Shown here: positions 11,135-23,100 of the stretch, one piece after another
Numbering within the stretch: the first letter of the stretch is position 1
How the letters are laid out: the number at the start of each line of letters is the position of its first letter
Source: Apodemus sylvaticus
Taxonomy: Eukaryota; Chordata; Mammalia; Rodentia; Muridae
Reading direction: 5' to 3'
DNA length: 64,000 bases
NCBI RefSeq assembly: GCF_947179515.1
Contig: NC_067473.1
Span: 86,008,350 to 86,072,349, forward strand
Notes under the pieces: model-generated
Seen by the model: the letters and a program-made list of their open reading frames with translations, nothing else
Databases searched by the model: none
What the model was told of the DNA's origin: nothing
Program-made: the position numbers and the translations under genes

Positions 11135-11585
11135 CAGCAAATATTGAAATATTGCCATGTTAAACTTCATGGTCAACTTGTTTCTCAAATTGTGGGAATA
11201 CACACTCGCAAACACACAATACAACTTTTATAGTAATTAACTGAAACAGAGAAAGAGTGGGCATATGGGAGGATTTAGAGGGAGAAAGAAATAATGATTT
11301 AATTATAGTATAACACAGAAAATAAAAGAAATAAAAAACAGTTGTTCCTCAATATGAGAGAAAAAGAAAAGACTTGAGTGTCATTTCTTTATTTTCAATC
11401 CAAGCATTCAATCCTAGAGTAAGGTGGAAGCTGTGCTTGTAAACATGGCAATATCTCAGAGCCAGCCCATTTCTCAGTCAGGTGTAAGAAGACCCTATCT
11501 CAAACATATAGTATAGTATGATATATTAACACCCCTTTTGACAACTAAAAATATGCACACATATGCATATGTGTGTATATATATG

Positions 11586-12245
11586 TTGGGGAATAGTTTT
11601 GTGCTCTGTGTATTCAGATGCTGATATTTAAGTCCACATTTTTGGTTGCAGTCTGAAAGATGGCAGACTATCAACTATCTCTGGTCTCTATGTTATATAA
11701 AAATTATTTTCCATCATCTGTGATTGATTATTAAATTATCTGATGATCCAATTAGCCTGGCATAAGAGAATAGTGCAGGAATTTTTATCCTAACTAGAGT
11801 GTCCCAGAGAGTGACAGAGGAAAGTAGAGAAGGACCACTAGGAGAAGAATGTGTGGAGAAACCATGTAGAGAGAACTGGAAAATTTACCATGAAGGTTAC
11901 AGTGAGGGAGGAGCCATGAGGAAAGACCAGGACCAGAGTTAGCTAGGACAAGCCCAGATAGCCAGTTTTGGGACATTTTTCTGCGAATTCATATCCTAGC
12001 TGAGTAAGAAAGGTTAAAAACCTTTGAAGCTTAGTCTTGCAGTGTGTTAATAAAAATATCAGGTCATTGTGTCCTTACTTCTGATCTAAAATTGTCAGAG
12101 CAGGTGTAAAATTGCCCTGCATTTACTTGGGTTCAAAAATGATGTGAGAATATGAATTCCCCTCCAAGAAATACTATTATATTTGAGACACTGAATGAGG
12201 GGCAAGAACTTACTAAACATTCACACTTAGAAATCTAACCTGAGT
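11586..12245 (+). mobile_element. LTR-like element, copy 1 of 3
   Basis: Begins TGTTGGGGAATAG, contains a TATA-like region and, near the end, 'taataaaaatatcaggt' resembling a polyadenylation signal. Two diverged relatives occur at 49443-50130 and 53208-53740 with the same internal order (crossing 'gtattcagatgctgat', 'tagtgcaggaattttta', 'gccctgcatttacttggg'). Size and signals suggest a solo LTR of a rodent ERV. Family name not assigned. Confidence 0.6.
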
Positions 12246-12274
12246 AACAATCTGCCTATAGGCTTAGAATTTTT

Positions 12275-12761
12275 TGTTTTGCATAGTTCTTTTTTGGGGG
12301 GTGTTTACTTTATTTATTTCCATTTCAAATGTTATCCCCATTCCAGGTTTCTACTCTGAAAACTCCCTACCCAATTCCCATTCTGTCCTGCTTCTAAGAG
12401 GATGCTTTGCATCCACTGACCCACTCCAGCCTCATCTTCCTAGCATTAATTCAGCTGGGTTATTGAGCATTCACAGGACAATTCTTCCCCTCCCATTGAT
12501 GCCAAATAAGGTCATCCTCTGCTACATATGCAGCTGGAGCCATGGGTCCCTCCATGTGTACTCTTTGGTTGGTGGTTTAGTCTGGAGAGCGGGGTCTGGT
12601 TGTTTGACATTGCATTGTTGTTCTTCCTATGGGGTTACAAATCCCTTCAGCTCCTTCAGTCCTTCCCATAACTCCTTCACTGTGGTACTTATGCTCATTA
12701 TGATGGTTGGTTGCAATAATCCCCATATGTACTTGCCAGTATCTGGTAGACCCTCTGGAGA
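12275..12761 (-). mobile_element. LINE-1 3' UTR (minus)
   Basis: Antisense L1 3' UTR starting at 'tttcaaatgttatcccc', running to about 12761, where the sequence switches to plus-strand L1 ORF2. Its subfamily looks younger than that of the neighbour, so two insertions are likelier than one inverted element. Confidence 0.8.
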
Positions 12762-13665
12762 CAGAGCTAAACAAAGAATTGTCAACTAGAGAATCGTGAA
12801 TGGCTGAAAAGTACCTAAAGAAATTATCAACATCCTTAGCTATAAGGGAAATGTAAATCAAAACGACCCTGAGATACCACCTCTCACCAGTCAGAGGGTC
12901 TAAGATCAAAAAACTCAGATGACAGTAGATGCTGGCAAGGATGTGGAGAAAGAACACTGTTCCATTTCTGGTAGGGTTGCAAGCTGGTACAACTACTCTG
13001 GAAATTATTCTCCGAAAATTGGACACAGGCTATAGGACCTGAGGACCCAGCTATACCACTCCTGGGCATATACCCAAAATATGCTCCAAAATGTAGTAAG
13101 GACACATGCTTCACTCTGTTCATAGCAGCCTAATTTTTAATAGCTAGAAGCTGGAAACAATGTAAATGTCCCTCAACAGAGGAATGGATACAGAAAATGT
13201 TGTATATTTGCACAATGGAATACTACTCAGCTATTAAAAACAATGACTTCGTGAAATCTGCACGCAAATGGATGGAACTTAAAAATATCATCCTGAGTGA
13301 GGTAACTGAGACATAAAAGAACACACATAGTATGTACTCATTGATTAGTGTATATCAGTTGAAAATCTCAGAATACCCATAATACAACACACAGACCCTA
13401 TTAAGTTTAAGAAGGAAGGCCCAAGTGTGGATGATTCAATTCTTTTTGGAAGGGAGAGTAAATAATCATGAGAGGTAGAGAGAGATATGAACTTGGGAGG
13501 GAGTGTGAATGAGGAGAAGAAAAAGAGGGCAGGATCAGGTGTGAGAGGAGAAAGAGGAGATGAACAGAGGATCAGGAAATTGAATGGAAGTGTGTAGCAA
13601 TGGGAAAGGAGGAACTAGGGGTAGCAACTAAAAAGACCCTGGTTGAGGAATAGGGCCACCTACCC
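12762..13665 (+). mobile_element. LINE-1 ORF2 end and 3' UTR (+)
   Basis: Sense ORF2 C-terminal region (MAEKYLKK-like start near 12800, then the GDPAIPLLG-type region near 13050, then 'aatggaatactactcagc') passing into an old, G/A-rich 3' UTR. Frames are broken. No retained A-tail is obvious. Confidence 0.85.
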
Positions 13666-13679
13666 ATTTCAAATATTAT

Positions 13680-13845
13680 TTTTTGAAAACATTTTATTAG
13701 ATATTTTTATCATTTGCATTTCAAATGTTATCCCTTTTCCTGGTTTCCCCTCCAAAAATACTCAATTCTACCCCCCTCCTCCTGCTCACCAATAATCCAG
13801 AATTGCTCCTTTCTAAAGGCTTAGATTTTTTTAAAAACCTACTTA
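13680..13845 (-). mobile_element. LINE-1 3' UTR end (minus)
   Basis: Antisense terminal fragment: 'ttattagatatttttatc', then 'tttcaaatgttatccctttt', followed by the C-rich 3' UTR start. Confidence 0.8.
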
Positions 13846-14690
13846 TAATAAATATTATCAATTATAGCAACCACACTTTTAGCCCACAATCCAAAGATAT
13901 GGAATAAATGATGGTATATAGCACGAGTGAATGCATACTAATTTAGAAGGATATCTTTGGGGCAATTGCAATTTCCCTTTTCAGGATACCTCCAGTTCAT
14001 TTCAATAGTCTTAGGATACCAAACATGAGCCAGCAGCTGTAGCTGGACCTAGCAGAAACCACTAGTCCTTCAATTAATCTGCACAAGTCAGTGGCAGCAG
14101 CCAAGACTAGCTGGGACACCAGGAGTAGTCCTCTGCTTCACTTCTCTCAATGAAGTGAAAATCAGCAAGATTAAGATCCAAGACCAATGAGTCATTGAAA
14201 AGATAGCCATGTAAGGTCACAATCATTATTAAGGCCTATTTATACTCTCTCCAATCCTCATGTGTTCCACCTTGGGTCTTGCCTCAGAAAAATTCAAGTG
14301 AGTCTGTCTTAGCAAAACACCACCTGAGTGTGCATCACTTCACATATCCAGAAATTTCCACATCATATTATTCCTTTTGCTTAAAACTTGTCTTGCTCCC
14401 TGTCATTAAAAATTCATAGAAAATAAAGATAATTATAAGAACCAAATAATTAGAATTTTACATCATATTTTAAGCAAGCAGCATGTAAAATATATAGTCT
14501 AACAAAACAAACTTAAATTTCTATTAGTATGCAATAAGTTTAACAAAACAGTCTTAAATTCCCATTGGTAGAGAATAATTCAAATAAATCAACCTTAAAT
14601 TTCTATTAATATACAATAAAGACAAAATAACCTTAAATTCCTATCAGTATAAAATATACCTTAAAAGCAAACATGATCCCCCTTGAGTTC
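13846..14690 (+). mobile_element. LTR-like or unassigned ERV sequence
   Basis: Contains a TATA-like 'tatttatactctctcc' near 14240 and moderately GC-rich sequence before it. From about 14300 it matches 2641-3055. No coding frame. Identity as an LTR is an inference from composition and TATA position only. Confidence 0.4.
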
Positions 14691-15970
14691 TTCACCTTAT
14701 CCCTGTTTGTTTCAAAGAGGGTGCTCTCCCATCCACCTACTTACTCACACCTCACCCCTGCCAGGATTCCCCTTAGCTGGAGGCCCCAAATTTCTACAGG
14801 ATTAAGTACATCCTCTCCCACTGAGGACAGTCAAGGCAGTATACTGCTACATATGTGCCAGGGGTTATGGAGCAGCCCATGTATGCTCTTGGTTTGTGGT
14901 TTAGACTCTGGGAACTCTGAGGGGTCTGGGTTAGTTGGTACTGTTGCTCTTCCTATGAGGTTGCAATCCCTTCACCTCCTTTAGTTCTTCCCCTAACTCT
15001 TCTAAAGTGGTCCTGACCTCAGTCAAATGGTTGGCTGGAAGAACCTATGCCTGTCTCAGTCAGCTGCTGGTAGAGCCTCTCTGAGGACAGTCATGATAGC
15101 CTCCTGTCTACAAACACAGCATGGCATCAGTAATAGTGTAAGAGTTTAATGCCTATGTATGGGATGGATTCCAATTGCTCCCGTCATCTCCATGCAACTT
15201 TTATCCCTTTATTTACTTTAGACAAGAAACTGTTCTGGGTCAAATATTTTTAAGATGGATGGGTGATCCTGTCCTTCAACTGGAGGCCCTGTGTATCTAC
15301 TGGAGGTGGTATCTTCAGTTTCCATCTCCCCATTGTTAAGCTTTTCAGCTAAGGCCATCCCCATTGAGTCCTGGGAGCCTCTCTCATCCCAGATCTTTGG
15401 TACTATCTAGAGGTTACCCCTACCCCAATCCTCCAGCATCTGCATATTTTCATTCATTCTTCTGGCCCTCTGGGGTTCTCTCCTGCTCTCTCATATCTGA
15501 TTCTTTTTCCCTTTCCCACTTCCATTCCCACCAAATCAATCCCTACCTCCATCTCCCATGATTATGTTGTTTCCCTTCTAAGTGGGATTGAAGTATCCAC
15601 ACTTGGGCCGTCCTTTCTGTTAAGCTTCATAGGATCTGTGAGTTGTATCATTGATATTCTGTACATTTTGGCTAATATCCACTTAGTGAGTAAATACTAT
15701 GCACATCCTTTTGTGTCTGGGTTACCTCACTCAATATGTTATTTTTGATTTCATTTCATTTTCCTGCAAAATTCATGATGTCTTTGTTTTTAATAGCTGA
15801 ATAGTATTACATTGTCAAATGAGCTACATTTTATGTATCCATTCTTTGGTTAAGGAACATTTGGGGTGTTTCCAGCTTCTAGCTACTTCAAGTAAGGCTG
15901 CTATGAACATAGTCGAGCATATGTTCTTGTGTTATGGTTGAACATCTTTTGGTTATAGGTACAGGAGTTG
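14691..15970 (-). mobile_element. Old LINE-1 (Lx-like), minus
   Basis: Antisense 3' UTR (14691-15660) then ORF2 C-terminus (15665-15970). Paralogous to 3056-3524 plus 4996-5975, with the same left boundary. Cut at about 15978 by a (TA)n run and a younger L1 tail. Confidence 0.85.
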
Positions 15971-15971
15971 A

Positions 15972-15977
15972 AAGCTG

Positions 15978-16026
<49 letters not shown>
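15972..16026. repeat. (TA)n microsatellite
   Basis: About 50 bp of TA at the junction between an old L1 and a younger L1 tail. Produces spurious poly(Tyr-Ile) frames on both strands. Confidence 0.97.
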
Positions 16027-16037
<11 letters not shown>

Positions 16038-16200
16038 TGATTCCATTCCAAATGATTTTCCCTTTCCCAGTTGCCCCCTCTCCATAAGTCCCATAAACCC
16101 TCTTCCCTCTGCCCATTCTCCAATCAACCCCCTCCTACTTCTCTGTCTTAGTAATCCCCTATAATGCTGCATTAAACCTTTCCAGTACCAGGGCCCTCTC
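16027..16200 (-). mobile_element. LINE-1 3' UTR tail (minus)
   Basis: About 170 bp of antisense L1 terminus (ttccaaatgattttcccttt..., 'agtcccataaacc') ending at a (CA)n run. Confidence 0.8.
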
Positions 16201-16201
16201 C

Positions 16202-16209
16202 TCACACAC

Positions 16210-16256
<47 letters not shown>
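16202..16256. repeat. (CA)n microsatellite
   Basis: About 55 bp of CA with one CG interruption. Confidence 0.97.
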
Positions 16257-16258
<2 letters not shown>

Positions 16259-16504
16259 AGACATGAACCTTGAATTCAAAATGTCATACAACTAAAAAAA
16301 CTATCTATCTGCAGGTGGCAAAATCATGACACTGCTATTTCTGTGTGTTTTAAAGAAAATAAAATTCAAAATTCTAATTACAATGAAGTTGAGACAAGGA
16401 AGATATTTAGAAGAGAATCTTTGGGATCTGAAAGGAGAATGTGATGATTGTTACAACTATATATATAAAATTTTAAATGTAAATTTTAATATAAAAAGTT
16501 AATT

Positions 16505-17492
16505 ATAAAGTCCAATTTTCTGAGGAACCCCCAAACTGATTCCCAGAGTGGTTGTATGCACTTGCAATCCCACCAACAGTGGAGGAATGTTACTCTTTTC
16601 CAGATCCTTGCCAGAACCTGCTATTGCCTTGGTTGTTTATTTTAGCCATGATTGATATGAGGTGTGAGGGAATCTCAGGGTTGGTTTAATTTGGATCTCC
16701 CTGATGACTAAGGCTGTTGAACATTTCTGTAGTTGTTTCTTAGCCATTTGGTATTCCTCAGTTGAGAACTCATTGTTTAGCTCTGTACCCCATGACTTAA
16801 TAGGGTTATTTGTTTCTCTGGAGTCTAACTTCCTGAGTTCTTTGTATATACTCGATATTAGCCTTCTGTTGGATGTAGAGTTGGTAAAGACCCTTTCTCA
16901 ATTTGTACTAATGGGGGACCCAGCTATACTTGAGCATATACCCAGAAGATCCTCCAACATGTAATAAAGACATATGCTCCACTATGTTCATAGCAGTCTT
17001 ATTTATAATGACAAGAAGCTGGAAATCAGATGTCCCTCAAGAGAGAAATTGTTAAAGTAATTGTGGTACATTTACATAATGCAATACTACTCAGCTATTA
17101 AAACAATGAATTCATGAAATTCTTAGGCAAGTAGATAGAACTACAAAATAAGACTGTGAGTGAGAGGTAACCCAATCACAAAAGAACACACAGAGTATGC
17201 ACTCACTGATAAATGGATATTAGGCCAGAAGTTTGAAATACCCAATATATAATTCACAGACCAAGAAAATCTCAAGCAGAGAATGGCCTTGTTGATCATC
17301 AATGGAGTGAGAGGTCCTGGGACCTGAGAAGGCTGGATGTCCCCAGTATACAGGAATGTCAGGATAGGTAAAAGTGAGTAGGTGGGTTGGTGAGTGGGGG
17401 GGGATGGAATAGGATGTTTTTGGAGGGGAAAGCAGGAAAGGGGATAACATTTGAAATGTAAAGAAGAAAATTATCTAATAAAAAGAAAAAAA
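16505..17492 (+). mobile_element. 5'-truncated LINE-1 (+) with 5' inversion
   Basis: 16909-17492 is a sense L1 3' end (ORF2 end, 3' UTR, A-rich tail near 17460). 16505-16908 is the adjacent upstream ORF2 segment in minus orientation, ending in the AAATTGGAC codons that should directly precede the plus part. This is a twin-priming signature in the opposite orientation from the copies at 3525 and 6061. Target-site duplication not certain. Confidence 0.8.
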
Positions 17493-17577
17493 TTCATTGT
17501 AACCAACAAATTTCAAAATTCCTCAATTTATTGTGATGAGATTTTCATAATTGTTCTTATTTATGTTTTGATGTACA

Positions 17578-17720
17578 TTGGCTTTCTTAGTCACTGTTGT
17601 ATGGTTGTGAAGAGACATTAAGTCCAAGGCAATTATAATAGAAAGTAAATAATTGGGTTTTTCTTACAGTTTCAGAGATTTAGTCCATTATAATCATGGA
17701 AGATTCTACATTCTGTTCAT
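17578..17720 (+). mobile_element. URR1-like rodent repeat
   Basis: 'tttcttagtcactgttgtat', then 'gtgaagagacatta', 'caaggcaattataa', 'cttacagtttcagag' and 'ttagtccattat' is the characteristic terminal region of the abundant rodent URR1-type (hAT-like) repeat, continuing into a GA-rich run. Paralogous copies at 38541-38730 and 63885-64000 are part of the same duplicated flank. Confidence 0.65.
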
Positions 17721-17803
<83 letters not shown>

Positions 17804-17908
17804 CAGAGAGGCAGAGAGAGACAGAGAGAGAGACAGAGAGAGAGACAGAGAGAGACAGAGAGACAGAGACAGAGAGACAGAGACAGAGACAGAGACAGAC
17901 AGAAAGTC
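17721..17908. repeat. (GA)n and GACAGA-type microsatellite, ~188 bp
   Basis: Pure GA for about 74 bp, then GA mixed with ACAGA units. Both strands give long but meaningless Arg-Glu or Ser-Leu frames. Confidence 0.97.
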
Positions 17909-18539
17909 AGACAGACATAGAGAATGATGAGAGAATGATGGTGCATGGCTCTCAAAGGTAATGATTGGAAGGTGATTGGAAGAAAACAAATGTGTACACA
18001 TGAAAGTATAACAAGTAGAAGTCATGTGTCTGAGGGTCACTTATATTACAAGTAGGAGAAGTTATTCTTTGTCATGATTAAATAAATTGTCTCCATATCT
18101 GAAAGTTTTAGTGCTCTCAGCAAAATGAAAATAAACTCATCTGTGGGACTTATTTTTTACCTTAAAGCTATGCTATTGATATGCAATTTATATATTGTAG
18201 AACCAATACACTCTTTTATTTGGCTGGAAAAATTACCTCAATATGACTCATGTATAGAACAATTTATAGTAAACTGGAAATGAGCACATAGCTCTTAGAT
18301 CTTGGTCACATATGAACCTGAAAATAATGGTGGTTAACATTAATGGTCTTAGACAATTTCATAAAGTCTATGCTGTTTTGTGTGTACAATGTCACCAAAC
18401 CAGTTCCTTCTTCTTGACTTTGTTTCTGAATGTCAACAATTCAGGAACATTTATATTACACTCCACTGAATTCTAATCTTATGGGTGAAAACAAAACAAT
18501 GCCAGACACTTACAGATACTGCTACCCAGTCTGCCAAAC

Positions 18540-18690
18540 ATTTCTGAAAGTTAAAAAAAATAAAAAAAATTAAATAAAGTGAATTAACAGGTTCAGTGCA
18601 CCTTGTACATCCTAAAAGACTATGTGAGCATTTTCAGCTCATCATTTCACCAGCATCTGATCAACTAGAAGAAAGAGAAGATTGTGGAAG
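18540..18690 (+). promoter_or_regulatory. Lipocalin promoter region and 5' UTR (unit B)
   Basis: Aligns with 39455-39612 of unit C through 'gtgaattaaca', 'ccagca' and 'gaagaaagagaagatt' just before the start-codon position. The TATA position of unit C (tataaa) corresponds here to an A-rich 'aaattaaataaagtg', so the TATA box is degraded. Promoter role is inferred from position and conservation. Confidence 0.45.
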
Positions 18691-18767
18691 GTGAAGTTTC
18701 TTCTACTTGTTCTAGCCTGTTTGGCTTCTGCTTCTGAGGAACACTTACCTGTACAGGAATGGGCTTT
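18691..18767 (+). pseudogene. Lipocalin exon 1 with lost start codon (unit B)
   Basis: The frame from 18691 reads VKFLLLVLACLASASEEHLP, a hydrophobic signal peptide of the kind that begins secreted OBP/MUP lipocalins. The codon aligned with the unit C ATG is GTG, and no in-frame ATG occurs upstream in the exon. A possible donor, cag|gtagtt, lies at 18768; an in-frame TAG follows there if it is not spliced. I infer a start-loss pseudogene exon. The next matching exons on this strand are at 35428 and 35679, with two L1s and single-copy DNA between. Confidence 0.6.
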
Positions 18768-19312
18768 CAGGTAGTTATGCAGGAAGAAAGGTGGCTCTGG
18801 TGAATTTATCACAGTTTGACCAGGCAGTCAATACGATTGATTCTATGACTATATTGGTTCCTATTTTTTTTTTTTTTTGCACTTGGAATATTTCCCATGC
18901 CTTAAAACATTGTTTTAGTTTATGGTTATAATTACCCCATTTGAGCTTCTCATATTGCCTCATATTATTTTACCTGGGTAAATGGTATTAAAATTAGCAT
19001 CTTCTAAATGACACATTTTTAAAAAACTGCTTAATTAATATTTTCATATTTGAACATCATATCCATTTGCATTAATTGTTTCATTATTCTACATGAATTT
19101 ATTGATGACTCTTAATCAAAACAATGGAAATAAAATCAATTTGATATCTGCAGGGCAAACCCAATATATATCATATACCTCAGGAATAGATTTATCTTTA
19201 AGAGTTAGTATACTACGGTCAATATATGAGATAATATTAATATTAGTTGTAACCCAGTAATATCTCCAAAACAGGTAATTATTTCTTTGAAGTTTGATTT
19301 TCCATGTTTCCC

Positions 19313-19313
<1 letters not shown>
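18768..19313. other. AT-rich sequence, no gene seen
   Basis: Would be intron 1 of unit B. Contains a short T-run at about 18867. The minus-strand frame here shows no recognisable domain. Confidence 0.5.
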
Positions 19314-19386
<73 letters not shown>

Positions 19387-19399
19387 TTCTGTGTGCATG

Positions 19400-19433
<34 letters not shown>

Positions 19434-19453
19434 TCTGTGTCTGTCTCTGTGTG

Positions 19454-19498
<45 letters not shown>
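19314..19498. repeat. Compound (CT)n-(TG)n microsatellite
   Basis: CT repeat at 19314-19381, then TG at about 19398-19430 and 19456-19498 with a short CTGT-rich spacer. Confidence 0.97.
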
Positions 19499-19883
19499 CC
19501 ATGTAATAATTGGAAGCACAGTCACACGATGGGTACAACTTTAATATGAGTGATTTTTAAGAGGAAAATTGGTCATAATGCCATGCCAAATAAAACCTTT
19601 TGCCATCCAAATACGATTAGTTCTTTTTTATTTACTTTGAATGCATTTAGTATGTGGATTATTATTACATTTTTTCTAAAATTTCTTTTTTATGTTGTTG
19701 CAGCTCCCTAACAAGAATTTGAAATAAATTTATAACACTTTTTACTTAATCATATTTTTATATAAAACAATTATCATGCAAAGTATATATGTAAATGTGT
19801 TTTCAAAAAGATGTTAAACAATGATGAGGATAAACAGAAACATAAAAAAATGCTATTAGAAAATTATATATAATTTTTTCTAT
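19499..19883. other. AT-rich sequence, no gene seen
   Basis: Ends at the left target site (aattttttctat at 19872-19883) of the full-length L1. Confidence 0.5.
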
Positions 19884-20138
19884 TTTTTTTATTTTTTTAT
19901 TCGATATATTTTTATTTACATTTCAAATGATTTCCCCTTTTCTAGCCCCCGACTGCCAGAAAGTCCCATAAGCCCCCTTCTCTCCCCCTGTCCTCCCACC
20001 CACCCCTTCCCACTTCCCCATTCTGGTTTGGCCGAATACTGCTTCACTGAGTCTTTCCAGAACAAGGGGCCACTCCTCCTTTCTTCTTGTACCTCATTTG
20101 ATGTATGGATTATGTTTTGGGTATTCCAGTTTTGTAGG

Positions 20139-23100
20139 TTAATATCCACTTATTAGTGAGTGCATACCATAATTCACCTTTTGAGTCTGGGTTACCTCAC
20201 TTAGTATGATGTTCTCTAGCTCCATCCATTTGCCTAAGAATTTCATGAATTCATTGTTTCTAATGGCTGAATAGTACTCCATTGTGTATATTTACCACAT
20301 TTTTTTGCATCCACTCTTCTGTTGAGGAATACCTGGGTTCTTTCCAGTATCTGGCAATTATAAATAGGGCTGCTATGAACATAGTAGAACATGTATCCTT
20401 ATTACATGGTGGGGAATCCTCTGGGTATATGCCCAGGAGTGGTATAGCAGGATCTTCTAGAAGTGAGGTGCCCAGTTTTTGAAGGAACCGCCAGACTGAT
20501 TTCCAGAGTGGTTGTACCAATTTGCAACCCCACCAGCAGTGAAGGAGTGTTCCTCTTTCTCCACATCCTCTCCAACACCTGCTGTCTCCTGAATTTTTAA
20601 TCTTAGCCATTCTGACTGATGTAAAGTGAAATCTCAGGACTGTTTTGATTTGCATTTCCCTAATGACTAATGAAGTTGAGCATTTTTTAAGATGCTTCTC
20701 TGCCATCCGAAGTTCTTCAGGTGAGAATTCTTTGTTTAACTCTGTACCCCATTTTTAATAGGGTTGTTTGGTTTTCTGGAATCTAACTTCTTGAGTTCTT
20801 TATATATATTGGATATTAGCCCTCTATCTGATGTAGGATTGGTGAAGATCTTTTCCCAATTTGTTGGTTGCCGATTTGTCCTTTTGATAGTGTCCTTTGC
20901 CTTACAGAAACTTTTAATTTTATGAGGTCCCATTAGTCAATGTTTGATCTTCGAGCATACGCTATTGGTGTTCTGTTCAGAAACTTTCTCCCTGTACCAA
21001 TGTCCACAAGGGTCTTCCCCAGTTTCTTTTCTATTAGCTTTAGAGTGTCTGGCTTTATGTGGAGGTCCTTGATCCATTTGGATTTGAGCTTAGTACATGG
21101 AGCCAAGGATGGATCAATTCACATTCTTCTGCATGCTGACCTCCAGTTGAACCAGCACCATTTGTTGAAAAGGCTATCTTTTTTCCATTGGATGTTTTCA
21201 GCCCCTTTGTCGAGGATCAAGTGGCCATATGTATGTGGGTTCATTTCTGGATCTTAAATCCTGTTCCATTGATCCTCCTGCCTGTCACTGTACCAATACC
21301 ATGCAGTTTTTAACACTATTGCTCTGTAGTATTGCTTGAGGTCAGGGATACTGATTACCCCAGACTTTCTTTTGTTGCTGAGAATGGTTTTAGCTATCCT
21401 GGGTTTTTTGTTATTCCAGATGAATTTGATAATTGCTCTTTCTAACTCTGTGAAGAATTGAGTTGGGATTTTGATGGGTATTGCAGGGATCTGTATATTG
21501 CTTTTGGCAAAATGGCCATTTTAACTATATTGATTATACTGATCCAAGAGCATGGGAGGTTTTCCCATTTTTTGAGGTCTTCTCCCATTTCCTTCTTCAG
21601 GGTCTTGAAGTTCTTGTCATACAGATCTTTCACATGTTTGGTAAGAGTCACCCCAAGATACTTTATACTGTTTGTGGCTATTGTGAAGGGGGTCATTTCC
21701 CTAATTTCTTTCTCAGCCTGCTTATCCTTTGAGTATAGGATGGCCACTGGTTTGCTTAAGTTGATTTTATAACCTGCCACTTTGCTGAAGTTGTTTATCA
21801 GCTGTAGAAGTTCTCTAGTGGAGTTTTTGGGTCACTTAGGTAGACTATCATGTCATCTGCAAATAATGATAGTTTGACTTCTTCCTTTCCAATTTGTATC
21901 CCTTTGACCTCCTTATGTTGTCAAATTACCTGATCTAGTACCTCAAGTACAATATTGAAAAGATAAGGAGAAAGGGGGCAGCCCTGTCTAGTCCCTGATT
22001 TTAGTGGTATTGCTTCAAGTTTCTCTCCATTTACTTTTATGCTGGCTACCGGTTTGCTGTATATTGCTTTTACTATGTTTAGGTATGGGCCTTGAATTCC
22101 TGTTCTTTCCAAGACTTTAAGCATGAAAGGATGCTGAATTTTGTCAAATGCTTTTTCAGCATCCAATGAAATGACAATGAGGTTTTTTTCTTTGAGTTTG
22201 TTTATGTAGTGGATTGCATTGATGGATTTCCGTATATTGAACCAACCCTGCATTCCTGGGATAAAGCCTACTTGATCATGGTGGATGATAGTTTTGATGT
22301 GTTCTTGGATTCGGTTGGCAAGAATTTTATTGAGTATTTTTGCATCGATGTTCATAAGGGAAATTGGCCTGAAGTTTTCTTTCTTTGTTGGATCTTTGTG
22401 TGGTTTTGGTATCACTGTAACTGGGGCTTCGTAGAAGGATTTGGGTAGTGTTCCTTCTGTTTGTATTTTGTGGAATAGTTTGAAGAGTATTGGTGTTAAG
22501 TCTTTGAAGGTCTGATAGAATTCTGCACTGAAACCATCTGGTCCTGTGCTTTTTTTGGTTGGAAGACTTTCTATGACTCCTTCTATTTCATTAGGCGTTA
22601 TGGGACTGTTTAGATGATCTATTTGGTCCTGATTTAATTTTGGTATTTGGTATCTGTCAAGGAAATTGTCCATTTCCTCCAGATTCTCCAGTTGTGTTGA
22701 GTATAGGCTCTTGTAGTAGCATCTGATGATTTTTTGGATTTCCTCAGTTTCTGTTGTTATATCCACCTTTTCAGTTCTAAGTTTTTTAATTTGGATACTT
22801 TCACTGTGCCCTTTGGTCAGTCTGGCTAAAGGTGTATCTATCTTGTTGATTTTCTCAAAGAACCAGCTCCTGGATTCGTTGATTCTTTGTACGGTTCTCT
22901 TTGTTTCCAATTGATTGATTTCAGCCCTGAGTTTGATGATTTCCTGTCTTCTACTACTCCTGGGTGAATTGGCTTCTTTTTGTTCCAGGACTTTCAGGTG
23001 TGTCGTTAAGCTGCTAGTGTTTGCTCTCTACATTTTCTTTTTGGAGGCACTCAGGGCTATGAGTTTTCCTCTTAGCACTGCTTTCATTGTGTCCCAAAGA

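Larger units (their letters stand above)
16262..18690 (+). repeat. Lipocalin unit B upstream flank
   Basis: 16262-16500 and 17493-18690 match the unit C flank (38040-39612) and, in part, the unit D flank (56200-56341 and 63610-64000), in the same order and orientation. The unit carries a URR1-like repeat, a GA-rich microsatellite and, at its right end, the promoter and exon 1. It is interrupted by the L1 at 16505-17492. Confidence 0.8.

Noticed and set aside
11430..11515. Possible SINE end ('gaccctatctcaaa')
   Set aside because: Too short and without a recognisable Pol III A/B box.
12275..13665. A further twin-primed L1
   Set aside because: The minus part (3' UTR) and plus part (ORF2 end plus an older 3' UTR) both contain 3' UTR of different types, so they are probably two insertions.
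16462..17500. CRISPR-like or regularly spaced repeats
   Set aside because: No direct repeats with unique spacers anywhere in the window; all tandem repeats are microsatellites or L1 monomers.
17653..18040. Arg-Glu- or Ser-Leu-repeat frames on both strands
   Set aside because: Simple GA/CAGA repeat read in several frames.
18691..18767. GTG as a functional start codon for the lipocalin exon 1
   Set aside because: GTG starts are normal in bacteria but not in rodent nuclear genes; start loss is simpler.
19116..19538. His-Thr/Arg-Glu-rich frames
   Set aside because: CT and TG microsatellites; same artefact in all frames.
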